DNA of 64,000 nt from Amaurobius ferox (Eukaryota; Arthropoda; Arachnida; Araneae; Amaurobiidae), in contig OX578145.1 of the NCBI GenBank assembly GCA_951213105.1, forward strand, positions 116,949,239 through 117,013,238, in the 5' to 3' direction. Shown piece by piece: positions 1-11,160 of this stretch; the stretch's first letter is position 1, and the number at the start of each line of letters is the position of its first letter. Below the pieces are notes generated by a model. That model did not search any database, was not told where the DNA came from, and saw only the letters and a list, made by a program, of their open reading frames with translations. A program made the translations under genes and the position numbers.

Positions 1-2535
1 ATAAAAATTAAAATTAATAATACTAGCCCGTTTATCCTAACCTCAACATATGTTAAAAATATGAGTAGAGTAGACGTAGCTGCGCAGCTGGAACTGCTTT
101 TCTCGCGATATCCCAACACGATACTCGCAGGCGACTTCAACGCACATCACCGAGCGTGGGGCTGTAGGAGACAGATATATACACGCGGAACACAGATACA
201 TAGACTGCTGAACACCACAAATACTAACATTATTGCACCGTCGACACCAACCTGCTTCTCAGGCGCCAGCGGCACATTCATAGACTTTGTCCTAACGCGA
301 AACATAGACTACGCTCACACTATTAGTACCCTGGATGAATTCGACTCGGATCATCTGCCGGTACTGGTGACATTTGACCTGAACACACCTCTTCCAGCCT
401 CTTTGGGACAAGAGAGGGTCAACTGGGAAGTATTCAAAAGAGCACTCTTCGAGCCGCACTTAGCAGTACCTAACATTATGAGCACGGCGGATATTGACTC
501 TGCCACGCACACACTTACAACAGAAATCAAGAGAGCAATTGCCTCTGCCACAACACACCGTGAGTCTCCAAAATTACCCACACTTTCCCACCATGTCAAA
601 CAATTAGTCAGGCAAAGGAATAGATTACGTAAGACATGGCAGGCTAACAGAGATCCCGCCCTTAAAAGGGAGCTTAACAGTCTCACGTGTAAAGTCAGGG
701 GGAAAATTGTCGCAGAAAAGCAACAACAGTATAAAGAATTAATCGAATCCCTTAGCCCAGAAGATGTATCGCTCTGGCAATTCGCAAAAAGACTCAGGAA
801 ACCTCAAATTAAGCTCCCGCCACTAATGGATGGCGCTAAAATCGCGTACTCAGACGAGGAAAAAGCCGAGGCGCTCGCAAGCCATTATGAAAAACAATTC
901 CAACCAAACCACGATCTAATGTGTCAGGATACCCTAAGAATGGTTAGACAAACTTTAAATAACTTCAGGAATTCCCCGGTAACGGCTGAGATTAACCCAG
1001 CCACCCCGCAGGAGATAGTAGAAATTATCAAAAATCGTAAAAGCCCAGGGCACGACAAAATCAGAAATATTGCGGTTAAAAACCTGCCCCTAAACGTAAT
1101 ATGTTACTTGACTATCTTAATAAATAAAATATTAAAACTAAACTACTTTCCCAAAGAATGGAAGGAAGCGATAATCATAACAATCCCCAAGCCAGGTGAG
1201 GATGCCACAATTCCAGCCAACTACAGACCAATTAGCTTGCTACCGACACTTAGTAAAATTACTGAGAAAATAATTCTTAAGAGACTGAACACGCACCTTA
1301 GTGAGAATGACATCCTCATTCCGGAGCAGTTTGGATTTCGGCCAAAGCACTCCACCACTCATCAATTGCTGAGAGTGGTAGAGTACATCTCTTCTGGACT
1401 TAATAGTAAGACACCCACAGCTGCGATTTTTCTGGACATACAAAAAGCCTTTGATAAAGTATGGCACAGTGGATTAGCGTACAAATTGACCACTTTAAAA
1501 GTCCCTGACGCTCATCAATTGCTGAGAGTGGTAGAGTACATCTCTTCTGGACTTAATAATAAGACACCCACAGCTGCGATTTTTCTGGACATACAAAAAG
1601 CCTTTGATAAAGTATGGCACTGTGGATTAGCGTACAAATTGATCACTTTAAAAGTCCCTGACGCTCTTGTCAAACTTTTAATCTCATACTTAAATAACAG
1701 ACACTTTCAAGTCAGAGTAGGAGGTAACTTATCAACACCCAAGCTCATTAAAAGTAGTGTACCGCAAGGTTCTATCCTGGGCCCGACACTCTTTAACATA
1801 TACCTGAACGACATCCCCAGGACTCCAAACACAGAGCTGGCACTCTATGCAGACGACAGTGCGATACTTGCAGAACACCCATATGTCTCAGTAATGCACA
1901 GACAGCTACAACAACACTTAGACATACTCCAAACATGGCTGTAAAAATGGCGAATAAAATTAAACCCCAAGAAATGTCATTGGATCTATTTCTCGAGGAA
2001 AATCAAACCGCCGCCGCCACTGTATATAAACAATCATGCCTTACGCGCGGAAAAATCTACTAAATACCTAGGTGTAACGATAGATTCCCACCTAACCTGG
2101 AAACAGCACGTAACGAACTTAATCAAAAAAGCGTTTATAACTACAGGAGCCTTATATCCAATGATAGGAAACGGAAATCTCAGTCATCAAAACAAACTGC
2201 TAATTTATAAATCGGTCATCCGCCCGGGAATGCTGTATGCAGCACCCGTATGGGGATATGCCTGTAAAACTACGATAGACCTCCTAGAGACAAAACGAAA
2301 CAAAATCCTACGGATTATCAGGAAAGCTCCCAGGTATTTAAGGAACTCGGTAATTAGGAATGACTTCAAAATAAAAACTGTTAGAGCCCAAATTAAAAAG
2401 CTAGCGCTTAAATTTTACAAAAATTTGCCATCCGTTCCAAATGAACTGTTATTTAATCTGCATGACTATGATCATCGCAAGGCCAAATCTCGTAAGAGAC
2501 CCCGCGCGGTTCTAAACATCGATAATCGGAATTAA
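1..2535 (+). pseudogene. LINE A ORF2: endonuclease and reverse transcriptase, one premature stop
   Basis: This encodes the target-cutting and cDNA-making protein of a Jockey-type LINE. What is seen: an endonuclease/exonuclease/phosphatase domain with GDFNAHH (about codon 23 from the Met at 61), FIDFVLT and SDHLPV. An RT domain follows with KSPGHDKI, YRPISLLPTLSK, FGFR, LDIQKAFD (motif A), SVPQGSILGP (motif B) and YADDSA (motif C). The Jockey C-terminal region after 2050 has YLGVTIDSHLTW and an YAAPVWG string. The frame is open from base 1 to a single TAA at 1942-1944, then open again to 2535, so one nonsense change separates the thumb/C-terminal part. Motif A is present twice because of a tandem duplication. 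The N-terminus of the endonuclease is missing at the window edge. It is inactive as read. Confidence 0.9.
1360..1665 (+). repeat. In-frame 153-bp tandem duplication inside the RT domain
   Basis: Bases 1360-1512 are repeated at 1513-1665. By eye the copies differ at three positions, all changing an amino acid (Ser/Asn, Ser/Cys, Thr/Ile). Each unit encodes 51 residues including the whole RT motif A (LDIQKAFDKVWH). The frame is kept, so the reading frame contains two catalytic motif-A aspartates in series. Confidence 0.95.
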
Positions 2536-2664
2536 AAAAAAAAAATCCCACCTCAAACATCTGATATTAAATAAAACTCGCGACTAATGTACAAAACTCT
2601 AAGCTGCAAGTGCTAGGTAACCCTCAGATCTGCATCAACTCCCCAAACTGCTTAAACTCTAAAT

Positions 2665-3671
2665 GTGCAACAAACTGCCACACTAGGAGCTAGGACAAAT
2701 AATAAAAAAGTAGTAAATAAAAACCTCGAACCTCCAATTAGGGTAACTGAATTAATGTCACAGTATGACGATAAGAACCACATATTGAAACTGGAGATTA
2801 AAGGCGCTTCGCGCCTGGTGCTCTGTTCTGTACGACACTCGACGACTTTACATGATTTCCAACAGACCAATCAGAATGCACTCAACTTACAAGCACCAAA
2901 CGACCTTGATTCCATACACTTGGCTGAAGTTCATAACATTATACACAGCTTCAAAGTGAAGAAATCGCCCGGCTCTGATAAGATCAGCAACAGAATGCTG
3001 AAGAACCTCCCCCTTTCGTATGAGTGCTGGCTCACTGTACTACTTAATCATATGTTGGATCTTCGTTACTTTCCCCAGAGTTGGAAAACTGCTGACGTTA
3101 TCCCTCTGATCAAAATTAATCAAAATCCTAATTTAGCAGAAAGCTACAGACCCATTAGTCTTCTTTTTAGCCTTTCCAAAAATTTTGAGTTAGTGTTGCT
3201 TAGACGTTTGATTAGTTTCTGCAGCTCGAAAGACATTTTAATTCCTGAACAGCACGGCTTTCGATCTGATTTTTCCACGCATTCCCAACTCATGCGTGTA
3301 ATGGAAACTATTCACAAAAACTCTACCAACAAGCAGTATACCAGCATAGTATTTTTCGATATCAGCAAGGCTTTTGATAAAGCATTTATCCCGGGTCTGC
3401 TAACCAAGCTGGTCCGACTTGGTATTTCGACACAACTTTTGGCTCTCATCAACTCGCATCTTGCTAATCGTTCTTTCCGCGTACGAGTTGAACGTTCTTA
3501 CTCTTCTCTTCGGCCAATCACAGCCGGAGTTCCGCAGGGCGGAAACATCAGTCCGCTCCTCCTCAATCTGTATATTAACGATATACCTAGGATCCCGCAG
3601 GTACAGCTGGCCATCTTTGCAGATGACACAGCACTGATTTCTAGAAGCTCTTCACCACACAACGCTATTAA
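2665..3671 (+). pseudogene. LINE B reverse transcriptase, part before the piggyBac insertion
   Basis: RT domain of a Jockey-type LINE. Motifs visible: KKSPGSDKI, YRPISLLFSLSK, ILIPEQHGFR, FFDISKAFDKA (motif A), AGVPQGGNISP (motif B) and FADDTALIS (motif C, near 3620). The frame is open up to the TTAA at 3668-3671. There the piggyBac element begins, so the listed stop at 3711 lies in piggyBac DNA. The remaining C-terminal part is at 4726-5422. The downstream frame (4769) minus the insertion length (1054 bases including one TTAA) falls in the same phase as 2665, so the gene was uninterrupted here before piggyBac arrived. Confidence 0.88.
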
Positions 3672-4721
3672 CCCTTTCGCGACGAACGGCACGCCCAGGT
3701 GCCAGCTGTGAACTTGAATTCAAGGACGAACGGCACGCCCACGGGCCGGAGGAAATTTTACCCTAAAGGACGACTGGCGGGTATTGGTGTTTCTACGTGG
3801 AACGTTTTAATTTGAATGTTTTTGTCTACTAGATGGCGCTAAATGCCCGTGGAAGCAACTTAAATGTATTTTGTAGATGTTTGAACTTGACACAAGGAGA
3901 ATCCAATGAATTATTTATCCATTTGGAGCGGTGAAACACATGGTTCTGTAAAGTAAACAGAGCACTTCTCGTAGCATCAACAATTTTATAATTGAGTTCC
4001 GGGTCTCGTTCTGATTTTGTCTTTTATTGATTTCGTTGTTGAATTAGAGGAATATAAGAGAGGTTTTTTTTTAGTGGGGGGGGGGGGGTAAAGGAATGTG
4101 CGGCAATGAAATGATTAGGTTATTTATGTCCTCATGGAAAGGAAGGCTGAGATTTCGTTAATATATCCCATCGAAAAGGTCCAGATATGGAATAAAAATA
4201 TATAAATCGGAATGAGGCCATAAATGGAATTTCCTTGTGTATACTGGAAAGGACACGGGATTATCAAGCTCTGATGGTGGGTATGGAGAACGCGTTGTGA
4301 AAACATTTCTAAGTGAACTTTTAGGAAAAGGATATACTTAGTATTTGGATAAATTTTTCACCTCTCCTGTACTTGCAAAGTATTTGTTGTCTAAGAATAC
4401 GCATGTATGTGATACAGTTTTAAAAAATCGGAAGGACATGCCAAAGAATTATCCATCTGTACCTAAAACATATATACACTAAAATTTTTAATATTTTGAT
4501 AAAAGAAAATTTGTATAAAAAATATACATCAAATAGAAAATAAGTATTTCCTTTCTTCCTGAAAAAAGTAGAATGCTGTGTTGAACGGGTGATTTTTAGT
4601 GAATTTTTTTCGAGAGTTAGGCTTAGCGCAAAAAAATAGCCGTCTTTTGGGCACATTTCGGAAACGAAGCGCTTCGTCCTTTGGGCCACGGTAGTTTCGG
4701 AATGCCGCCGTCCCGAAAGGT
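3672..4721 (+). mobile_element. Non-autonomous piggyBac derivative, copy 1 (1050 bp)
   Basis: Flanked on both sides by TTAA (3668-3671 and 4722-4725), the piggyBac target duplication. The ends are inverted repeats: CCCTTTCGCGACGA at the left, and the complement of the right end reads ACCTTTCGGGACGG. Inside are a G-run near 4076-4088 and a relic of the transposase catalytic region on the plus strand. It is too short to encode a full transposase. Copy 2 (39800-40865, inverted) has the same layout, so both derive from one internally deleted ancestor. It interrupts LINE B. Confidence 0.92.
4237..4482 (+). pseudogene. piggyBac transposase relic in copy 1
   Basis: About 80 codons resembling part of the piggyBac DDD transposase, matching the intact stretch on the minus strand of copy 2 (DGGYGERVV, KGYTLYLDKFFTSP, AKYLLSKNTH). 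In copy 1 a TAG at about 4338-4340 interrupts the GYTLYLD region and further substitutions are present. The rest of the transposase is absent, so it cannot act by itself. Confidence 0.8.
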
Positions 4722-4725
4722 TTAA

Positions 4726-5422
4726 TACATTCCAAAGCTACATAAAGAATAGTTTTGAGCACTGGCTCGTGACCTGGAGAATCAAAATTACTCTGTCCAA
4801 GAGTGCAGTTGTCATATTTCGACCGAACTACCGAGAACTTAGTCTTAATTTCTCCCTTAATATTTTCAGCGATCCGATCCCCTTTTCACTGTCCGCAAGG
4901 TATTTGGGCGTCACTTTGAACGCCAAAATGACCTTCGCAGAGCACATCACGAAAAAAGTTGAATCTGCTAATAAAGCGTTTAAAGCACTCCTCCCACTTC
5001 TCGGTAGAAAATCTCATCTGTTCCTCTATAATAAACTGATCATCTACAAACAAATCATCGCACCTGCGTTTTTGTATGCTTGCCCTGTTTGGGGTTCGGC
5101 TGCAAAAAAGCACATTGAGAAATTGCAAGTGTTTCAGAATAAAGTTTTGCGCTGTATTGTAAATGCGCCCTGGTTTGTCCAGAACGAGGTGATTCATCAT
5201 GATCTTAAAGTTCCATACGTTGCTGGGCATATTCGGAAAACTTCTCTAAATTTTTTCAGGAAGAACTCTAGCAAGCCCTGCCTGAGAAACGTAGATAGTC
5301 GCTACGACACTTCCACATCCTCCTACCTTGGAAAAAGAAGGCCTAGACACCTTCTTTCCGGGCCTACGGCGCCCCCGTGGAAGCGCCCCAGATATACTGC
5401 GCCCCAGGCAGGTGTTTCCTAA
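4726..5422 (+). pseudogene. LINE B reverse transcriptase C-terminal part, after piggyBac
   Basis: Continues LINE B beyond the piggyBac insertion. The frame is open from about 4727 to the stop at 5422. Motifs typical of the Jockey RT C-terminal region are YLGVTLNAKMTF and FLYACPVWGSAAKKHIEKLQ. The last part is Pro/Arg/Ser-rich, as in other Jockey proteins. Together with 2665-3671 it forms one RT gene broken only by the DNA transposon. Confidence 0.88.
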
Positions 5423-5710
5423 CCTTTGCTTGCCGGACGGTGGAGAAGGCGACCATTACACCCTGGGAATGCCTCGGCAAACCTGGAGTGAAATGGAGAA
5501 TCTTGATTCGTCCTCCCCGGCGAGCTCTCAATCCTTTGTTTTGCCAGCGTATTGATGCCAGCCAAGGCCACCTAGAATAAGAGGCCCGGACATTGACAAC
5601 TCAACCGCAGCAACGGAGGGAACGTATCTCCCGTGCGTAACACGTACGGGATCTGACACAGATGAATTTCTACAGTAATAAATAAGACTAATAGGAAAAA
5701 AATATATCTT
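5423..5710 (+). other. LINE B 3' untranslated tail
   Basis: GC-richer non-coding sequence directly after the RT stop codon, changing to A-rich DNA (AATAAATAAG near 5676, then an A-run). Short ORFs in it are overlapping frames without recognisable motifs. Confidence 0.5.
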
Positions 5711-7489
5711 TAAACTAACAAGTAAATTAGAATAAACTTCGAACTGTGATTCTAAAATAAAAAATGATCTACATTGAGAACAAATATTTTTTCACTCTCT
5801 TCTGTAAACATTTATGTTAAAGTTATATTAATATAATAAACAACTATATTAATATTTATATAATATTTAAAATATATCAAAAAACAAAACTTATAAACCT
5901 TAGAAATTCAAATAATATTTTATAACTATAAATTAGGAAAAAAGCAATTACATATTATTCACTATAATGGGAGAAACTGCTGACACTTACCTATGACTTT
6001 AAAATACATATTTTATAAGCTAACATACATATATATATATATATCTCCAGATTTAGCATTTAGTTTTCAAATATAAGCAACATGAAACGCAGTGAAATAG
6101 TTATGAATATAATTTTCTAAATTTAACTTTTCTATTTTGTGACAGTAACTTTTGCAACATTATTACTTTTACACTAATACTATATTTCAAAAATTCTTGA
6201 TACCTACCTATTTAACTTGAACAACATTTTATACTGTAAATCTAGATTTCATAAAAAATGCGAAGAAACATGCCTGTTTAAAAAATCTGAAAATTCGTCA
6301 TTTAAAATTCAAGCAAATTTGTGCATAATTTTCTGTCGGACTTTAGATAGGAAAATAACTTAGTAGAAATTTATTAATCATTTTAACTTTCTGACTAAAT
6401 ATAAAGCTTTCTCATTTAGTAATGACAATCATCATTGACAATCATCAATAGTTACACCTCAGTATGCATGTTATATGCTAGTACACACCATTTATTGATT
6501 TATATCTTCATGAAATTTAAATCATTTTTTCCTTCTTGAAATGTAAATTACCTTAACTTGTAATGACATGTAGTATATGTACAAATTTTAATTATCCATA
6601 AGTTAGGTTACCATACTAAGTAGAAAATCGTTGTCTTTCTACATGCAATGAAACTATTTAAATTATTAAATCCATCAAAAAATGTAACAGCATTTCTTCA
6701 AATAAGGAAGTAAAATACAAAAACCGGGCTTTTATGAGTTGTAAAAATATTTTATCTTACAAACCTAATTAAGTGATATCAAATTTATATTAAAATGTAT
6801 CATACTGTATATGTAGCAATAAATAGCTAGATTTGTATTTTGTCTGAAAGAAGTATATTCAAAATTAACTCAAATTTTCAGAGTATCTGAGTACCATGCA
6901 TGTGTGTATGTTTTAACTAGTACACACCATTAATATTGTGTTGAAATGTGAAATTATTTATTATTCTTGTTGAAATGTGAAGTTATTAAGTTTTTCTTGA
7001 AGCAAGTAAATAAAATACAAAAAAGAAGAGTTTTTTTATGAGCATATAAAAATTTTATTACAACAAATTTATAAATCCAAGTAGTTGGAGTTAACAAAGT
7101 TACATAAAAATAAAATGTATCTGCCACAAAAGCTAGATCCATATTTTGTCTGAAAAGTACCTGCATATCATATGTCACACTCAAACAAAAGTTACCCCCC
7201 CCCATTTATATCTACTGAATACCAACCTGATATATGATGAACATAAAGTATGGATTATAAATACATACTACTGATTTTACAGTAAAAGCATTTATATTAA
7301 ATCCAAACAAATTTGACATTTGCATTCCCCCCCCCCCCCCCCCAATTGAGTTCTGAAAAGCAATTTCACTCTACGGATTAGGACATTTTCATTAGATACA
7401 AAAACTATTTAATCAGTTAAATCTAAATGACACATTAAATACTTTGATTACTACACATATTTAATAACTTTGAAACTTACTACACATAT
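5711..7489. other. AT-rich stretch without genes; degenerate dispersed repeats
   Basis: No coding potential is visible. A phrase around CTAGTACACACCAT followed by TTGAAATGTGAA-like text occurs near 6478-6550 and again near 6918-6990. ATTTTGTCTGAAAGA/GTA occurs near 6836 and 7142. These suggest an old ~440-bp duplication. A C-run lies at about 7328-7342 and a short one near 7195-7204. Confidence 0.5.
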
Positions 7490-8055
7490 TTAATATTTTT
7501 TTCAGGAACAGTATACTGTAAGCATTTACCTACGTACAATGATGCACAAGTTTTATAAACATATCGAGTTTCGCTGCACTTTCCTTTGTAAGAGCATACT
7601 CCACATAGTCTGGGTCCCCCCCCCCCCCAAGTAACATCAAAACATCTAAATAAGCTTCAATAAACTTTATTTACACATACTCTGATATCCCCCCCTCCCA
7701 AGTAAAATCAAAACATCTAAATAAGCTTGAATAAACTTTATTTACACAGTATGTGTTGAAATGAAACTTACTGCATATATTTAATAATTTTTTCGGGAAC
7801 GGTGTACTGTAAAGTATTTACCTATGTGCAACTGTACTCAAGTTTTACAAACATATCGAGTTTCACTGCATTTTCCTTTGGACGAGCATATCTGGGATCC
7901 CCCCCCCCGCAGGTAACATCAAAACATCTAAATAAGCTTCAATAAACTTTATTTACACATACTCTGGGATCCCCCCCCACAAGTAAAATCAAAACATCTA
8001 AATAAGCTTCAATAAACTTTATTTACACATACTCTGAGATCCCCCCCCCACCAAT
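7490..8055. repeat. C-run minisatellite with ~65-70-bp units
   Basis: The phrase AACATCTAAATAAGCTT, followed by GAATAAACTTTATTTACACA or its A variant, recurs at about 7638, 7708, 7925 and 7993. Each copy is preceded by a run of 7-12 C. A larger unit containing GTTTTAYAAACATATCGAGTTTC and GCATTTTCCTTTG-like text occurs near 7550 and 7845. The array is thus a nested ~65-70 and ~290-bp tandem repeat. Confidence 0.8.
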
Positions 8056-8870
8056 ATATTTGACATGCATTATTTCAACCCATCTAACAATTCAGTCAAA
8101 TTCAATTAATATTATGTTATAACTAATAAACACAGCACAAAAGTAATTATTTTTAACAAAAGCCTGACAATTCAACAATAAATACAAACATCAATATGAA
8201 AATGTAAGTGTGAATGCATTATGCAATGATCACAGATACTCCCCCCCCATGCTTTATTTCTTAAACCCCCCCATGTACAAAGGCATATTGCGTATATTTA
8301 ATTTGTAATACAGTTTCTATGTTCTGTGATTTATCAAGGCTATTTCGATAATTCTATGATTTATTATGGCTATTTCCATAATTCTATGATTTAGCAAGGC
8401 TGCAATTTGATTCATTGATACTTTAGATTAACTTAAAATAACATATCATGATGTAAGGAGTAATTTGTAACAGATTTTGTCTTTCTAAAGTCTAAAAAAT
8501 GTACGATTAACGATCTCAACAAAAAAAGCAAATATTTACTTCACAAAAGTCTGTAATAAAATTATGCTTAAAATGCAAGGTTCAGTGATGAATAACAAGT
8601 CATTCAGGCAATATTAAACATGAATTAAGAGTACTTTTCTCAAGATATAAGACTATTCGCACAGATATAGCAACATTCGGCGCTACACGTGCTATATGTT
8701 ACAAAAATGTTAAAATTGCATGCATAAAATAAGACAAAATAAAAAATAACTCACCATTTATGAAGTCCTGTTTGCAGTAGACACTATAATCCAAGTGGGC
8801 ACGTATTTAAATTATTTTTTTTTATTTAAAAGTATGAATTTTTGAAAGTCACTCCTGTAACTTCAATACA
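8056..8870. other. AT-rich stretch, nothing recognised
   Basis: No gene-like frame on either strand. Contains two short C-runs (8041-8051, 8240-8248). The phrase ATTCTATGATTTA with GGCTATTTC is repeated two to three times around 8325-8400. Confidence 0.4.
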
Positions 8871-8879
8871 CTTTCGTAC

Positions 8880-9310
8880 ACTCGCAGTGATTGCATATCC
8901 CTCCGCGACTGACGTCACGTATCCCATGATTCCTAGATGTCCGAGCCTTGTTTTAGATAGCCTTGTGCCAGCCCGGTCCTCTTGTATGTCAGCAAACGCT
9001 GACTCTGGATAGCACTGTTGCTTCTGTAATTAACTTGAACTGTATTTTTATTTAAACTGTTTAATTTAATTGTATTGTGTGCCTGATAAGGGCCTTCTTT
9101 TTCGCAGCGCGAGTGACACTCTTGTAAATTTTGTAAATTGCAATCGTAATTCTTTAAAGTGTATTTCTCTGAATTCTAAACTGGTAAACTTTTTCTGTAA
9201 ACTTAATTTACACATTTATTGTCTAAACTTAAGTTTTAAACCTAAATGTATTTGTAAACTTAAATTTATTTTTGTAAACTTTAATTTCTTTATGTAAAAC
9301 TGTAAATTTC
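8880..9310. promoter_or_regulatory. Possible promoter-like stretch: CRE palindrome and repeated TGTAAACTT motifs (weak)
   Basis: A local rise in GC and CpG begins near 8880. A perfect TGACGTCA (cAMP-response-element type palindrome) lies at 8910-8917. Between about 9180 and 9305 the motif GTAAACTT/TCTAAACTTAA recurs about five times (TGTAAAC is the core bound by forkhead factors). No downstream exon, splice signals or conserved protein could be identified. This is only a candidate; it could be the end of an unrecognised repeat. Confidence 0.2.
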
Positions 9311-9900
9311 GCTCTGCACTTCTGCAGGATTTCCTATTGGCCCGTCAGTCCTTGGCCCCGCCCTCCCCTTCTCTTTCAGCCACCACATCTCAGTACTCTG
9401 CCATGCAGCCACTTCAAAACGAAGGCGACACACCATCAGCCGCCACTGACTTCTACTCAGCACCCTTCCATAAAGATGTGTGCATATTGCTATCAAAACT
9501 CCCATGAGACAACTACATACAGAGACATTTGTATATTCTGATGTGGGCGTAAGGGACCTTCGGTCCCATGGTAGCCCGAAAGTAAGCGTCTTGGCTTGGC
9601 TTGGCTTAGTCTGTGGCCTATACCATGGAGTTAGAAGTAAGGAGGAAAATCTTCTATGGATGTCATCCTTCGCTCGGTCGTTAAGCAGTGCGGACTTTCT
9701 GAGACGCTCTTCGTTCGGTGCCACGTGCTGTATTTTCGAGCCCCTTTTTTTCGAACTTGTATTTGTCAGCACATGTTTGTACATGTCTTGCGCGTGCAAC
9801 ATGACTGAGGTTGCAATGTCCGTTAATATGGAGTACAAGCAGGCCCCCCATATTCCATTTTGGGCCCGGGTACTAAGTCAAGCTGCGGGTCTGAGGTAAA
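9311..9900. other. GC-richer stretch with overlapping ORFs, not assignable
   Basis: Compositionally distinct from its AT-rich surroundings. Long frames exist on both strands (182 codons at 9290-9838 minus; 139 codons at 9480-9899 plus), mirroring each other as expected for GC-rich DNA with few stops. Neither shows motifs I recognise. A CTTGG repeat (CTTGGCTTGGCTTGGCTTAG) lies near 9590-9609. It could be part of a host exon/CpG region or a repeat unit. Confidence 0.3.
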
Positions 9901-10105
9901 AATAAAGTGGAAGGGGTGCCACTTTTTTATGTATTATTTTGGGATAGAAATGAATTTAAGAAAACATATCACACAAAAATAAGAAGTCTATGAAATATAT
10001 GACGAAAGTGATTCATATGACGGAAAGTGGTGTGTATATTTCATTTTAAACGAAATATTTTTATACTCAGTTGCAAACTATATATTAATAATATAGTTCG
10101 CAAAG

Positions 10106-11160
10106 TCATATGAATTATAGGGAAAATCTGAAGTGACATCTCCAGAACCAGAAGTGTAAATCATTAGTGACAGCTACTCCCTGCAAAATTCGATGCTTAA
10201 TCCATATCAGTCACTATCTAAGCCATTCCTATAGCCAATCCTGGGAAATGGGTATTGTAAAGAAAATTGTAATATTTTTAATCGGAAGTAACATCTGTAG
10301 AATCAGAAGTAGAAATCTTAGGGGTAATGAATTCTCATAACCCCTAAGCATTTTTATGCTGAATGCATATCGGTCATCATTTAAGCTCTATCAATGGCCG
10401 ATTTTGAGAAATAAATGTTTAAAGGGAAATGAAATTTTTTTTTATCCAGAATTGGGAAAAGAACTGGAAGTGAAAATCCTTAGTAAATCCCCACCCCTTA
10501 CCATCCTTGAAATTCGATGCTAAATTCCTACCAGTCATCATCTAAGCTCTATAGTCAATCAAAATGTACGTTTCAAGGAAATGTTCTGAACCGTAAGATG
10601 AAAAACTGTAAGTGGAAATCCTTAGAAAACTAAATTCCAGAGGGGGCAGGAGGTTCCCTACTTCCCCTTGAATATGATGCTGAATCTATATCAGTCATCA
10701 TCTAAGCCCATCCTTAAAAAAATAGATGCTGCAAGGAAAATGCAAATTTTATAAATGGAAGTGACATCTCCACAACCAGAAGTTGAAATTCTTAGTGATT
10801 TCCTCTATCCCCTTTGAAATTTGATAGTGCATAAATCATTGTCTAAACTCTATCTTTAGCCAATTCCAAGAAATGGATGACGCAATGAAATTTTTGAACC
10901 GGAAATGGGAAAAAAATAGGAAATAAAAATTCTTCCTGAATCTAGAATTTGATGCTGAATCCATATCAGTTTTCACCAAAGTTCTATTTATAACCAATCT
11001 TAAAAAATGAATGTTTTAAGGAAAAGAGGAAATTTTGAACTGGAAATGGAAATCTTTAGTGAACTTTCCTACTGCCTCCTCTGGAATTTAATGCTAGATC
11101 CATACCAATCCTTATCTAAGCTCCATTTATGATAAATTCTGATAAATTGATGCTTCAAAA
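10106..11160. repeat. Degenerate ~135-165-bp satellite, about seven units
   Basis: The landmark ATATCAGTCATCATCTAAGC, with variants, recurs near 10200, 10365, 10525, 10685, 10835, 10965 and 11105. Other landmarks in the same order are GAAGTGACATCTCCAGAACCAG, AAAATCCTTAGT, AATTCGATGCTGAATCC and CCAATTCTGAGAAATGGATG. Units are quite diverged and shorten toward the right. No coding sequence. Confidence 0.85.

Larger units (their letters stand above)
1..2600 (+). mobile_element. Jockey-type non-LTR retrotransposon (LINE A), left end outside the window
   Basis: The ORF2 reading frame is already open at base 1, so the element starts upstream of the window. It runs through endonuclease and reverse transcriptase and ends with a short A-rich 3' part: an A-run at about 2535-2547 follows the last stop codon, then about 120 bases of A-rich DNA with an AATAAA-like string near 2570. 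A second LINE begins just downstream in the same orientation. I cannot fix the exact 3' end or a target-site duplication. Assignment to the Jockey group rests on the protein motifs described for the ORF2 entry. Confidence 0.85.
2665..5705 (+). mobile_element. Second Jockey-type LINE (LINE B), 5'-truncated and split by piggyBac
   Basis: This is a different Jockey-type family from LINE A. The endonuclease domain is absent, and recognisable RT sequence starts near 2840, so the copy is 5'-truncated, as is common for LINEs. The first ~60 codons of the frame (2665-2840) do not look like LINE protein and may be flanking or junction sequence. The RT region is interrupted at the TTAA at 3668-3671 by a 1050-bp piggyBac derivative and resumes at 4726. 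A non-coding tail runs to an A-rich stretch near 5676-5705 that I take as the 3' end. Confidence 0.8.

Noticed and set aside
1940..1950. TAA at 1942 as programmed readthrough in LINE A ORF2
   Set aside because: The copy also carries a motif-A duplication and no readthrough context is known for Jockey; simple nonsense mutation is more likely.
9290..9838. 182-codon minus-strand ORF
   Set aside because: Overlaps an equally long plus-strand frame in GC-rich DNA; no domain, no bias I can recognise; likely chance.
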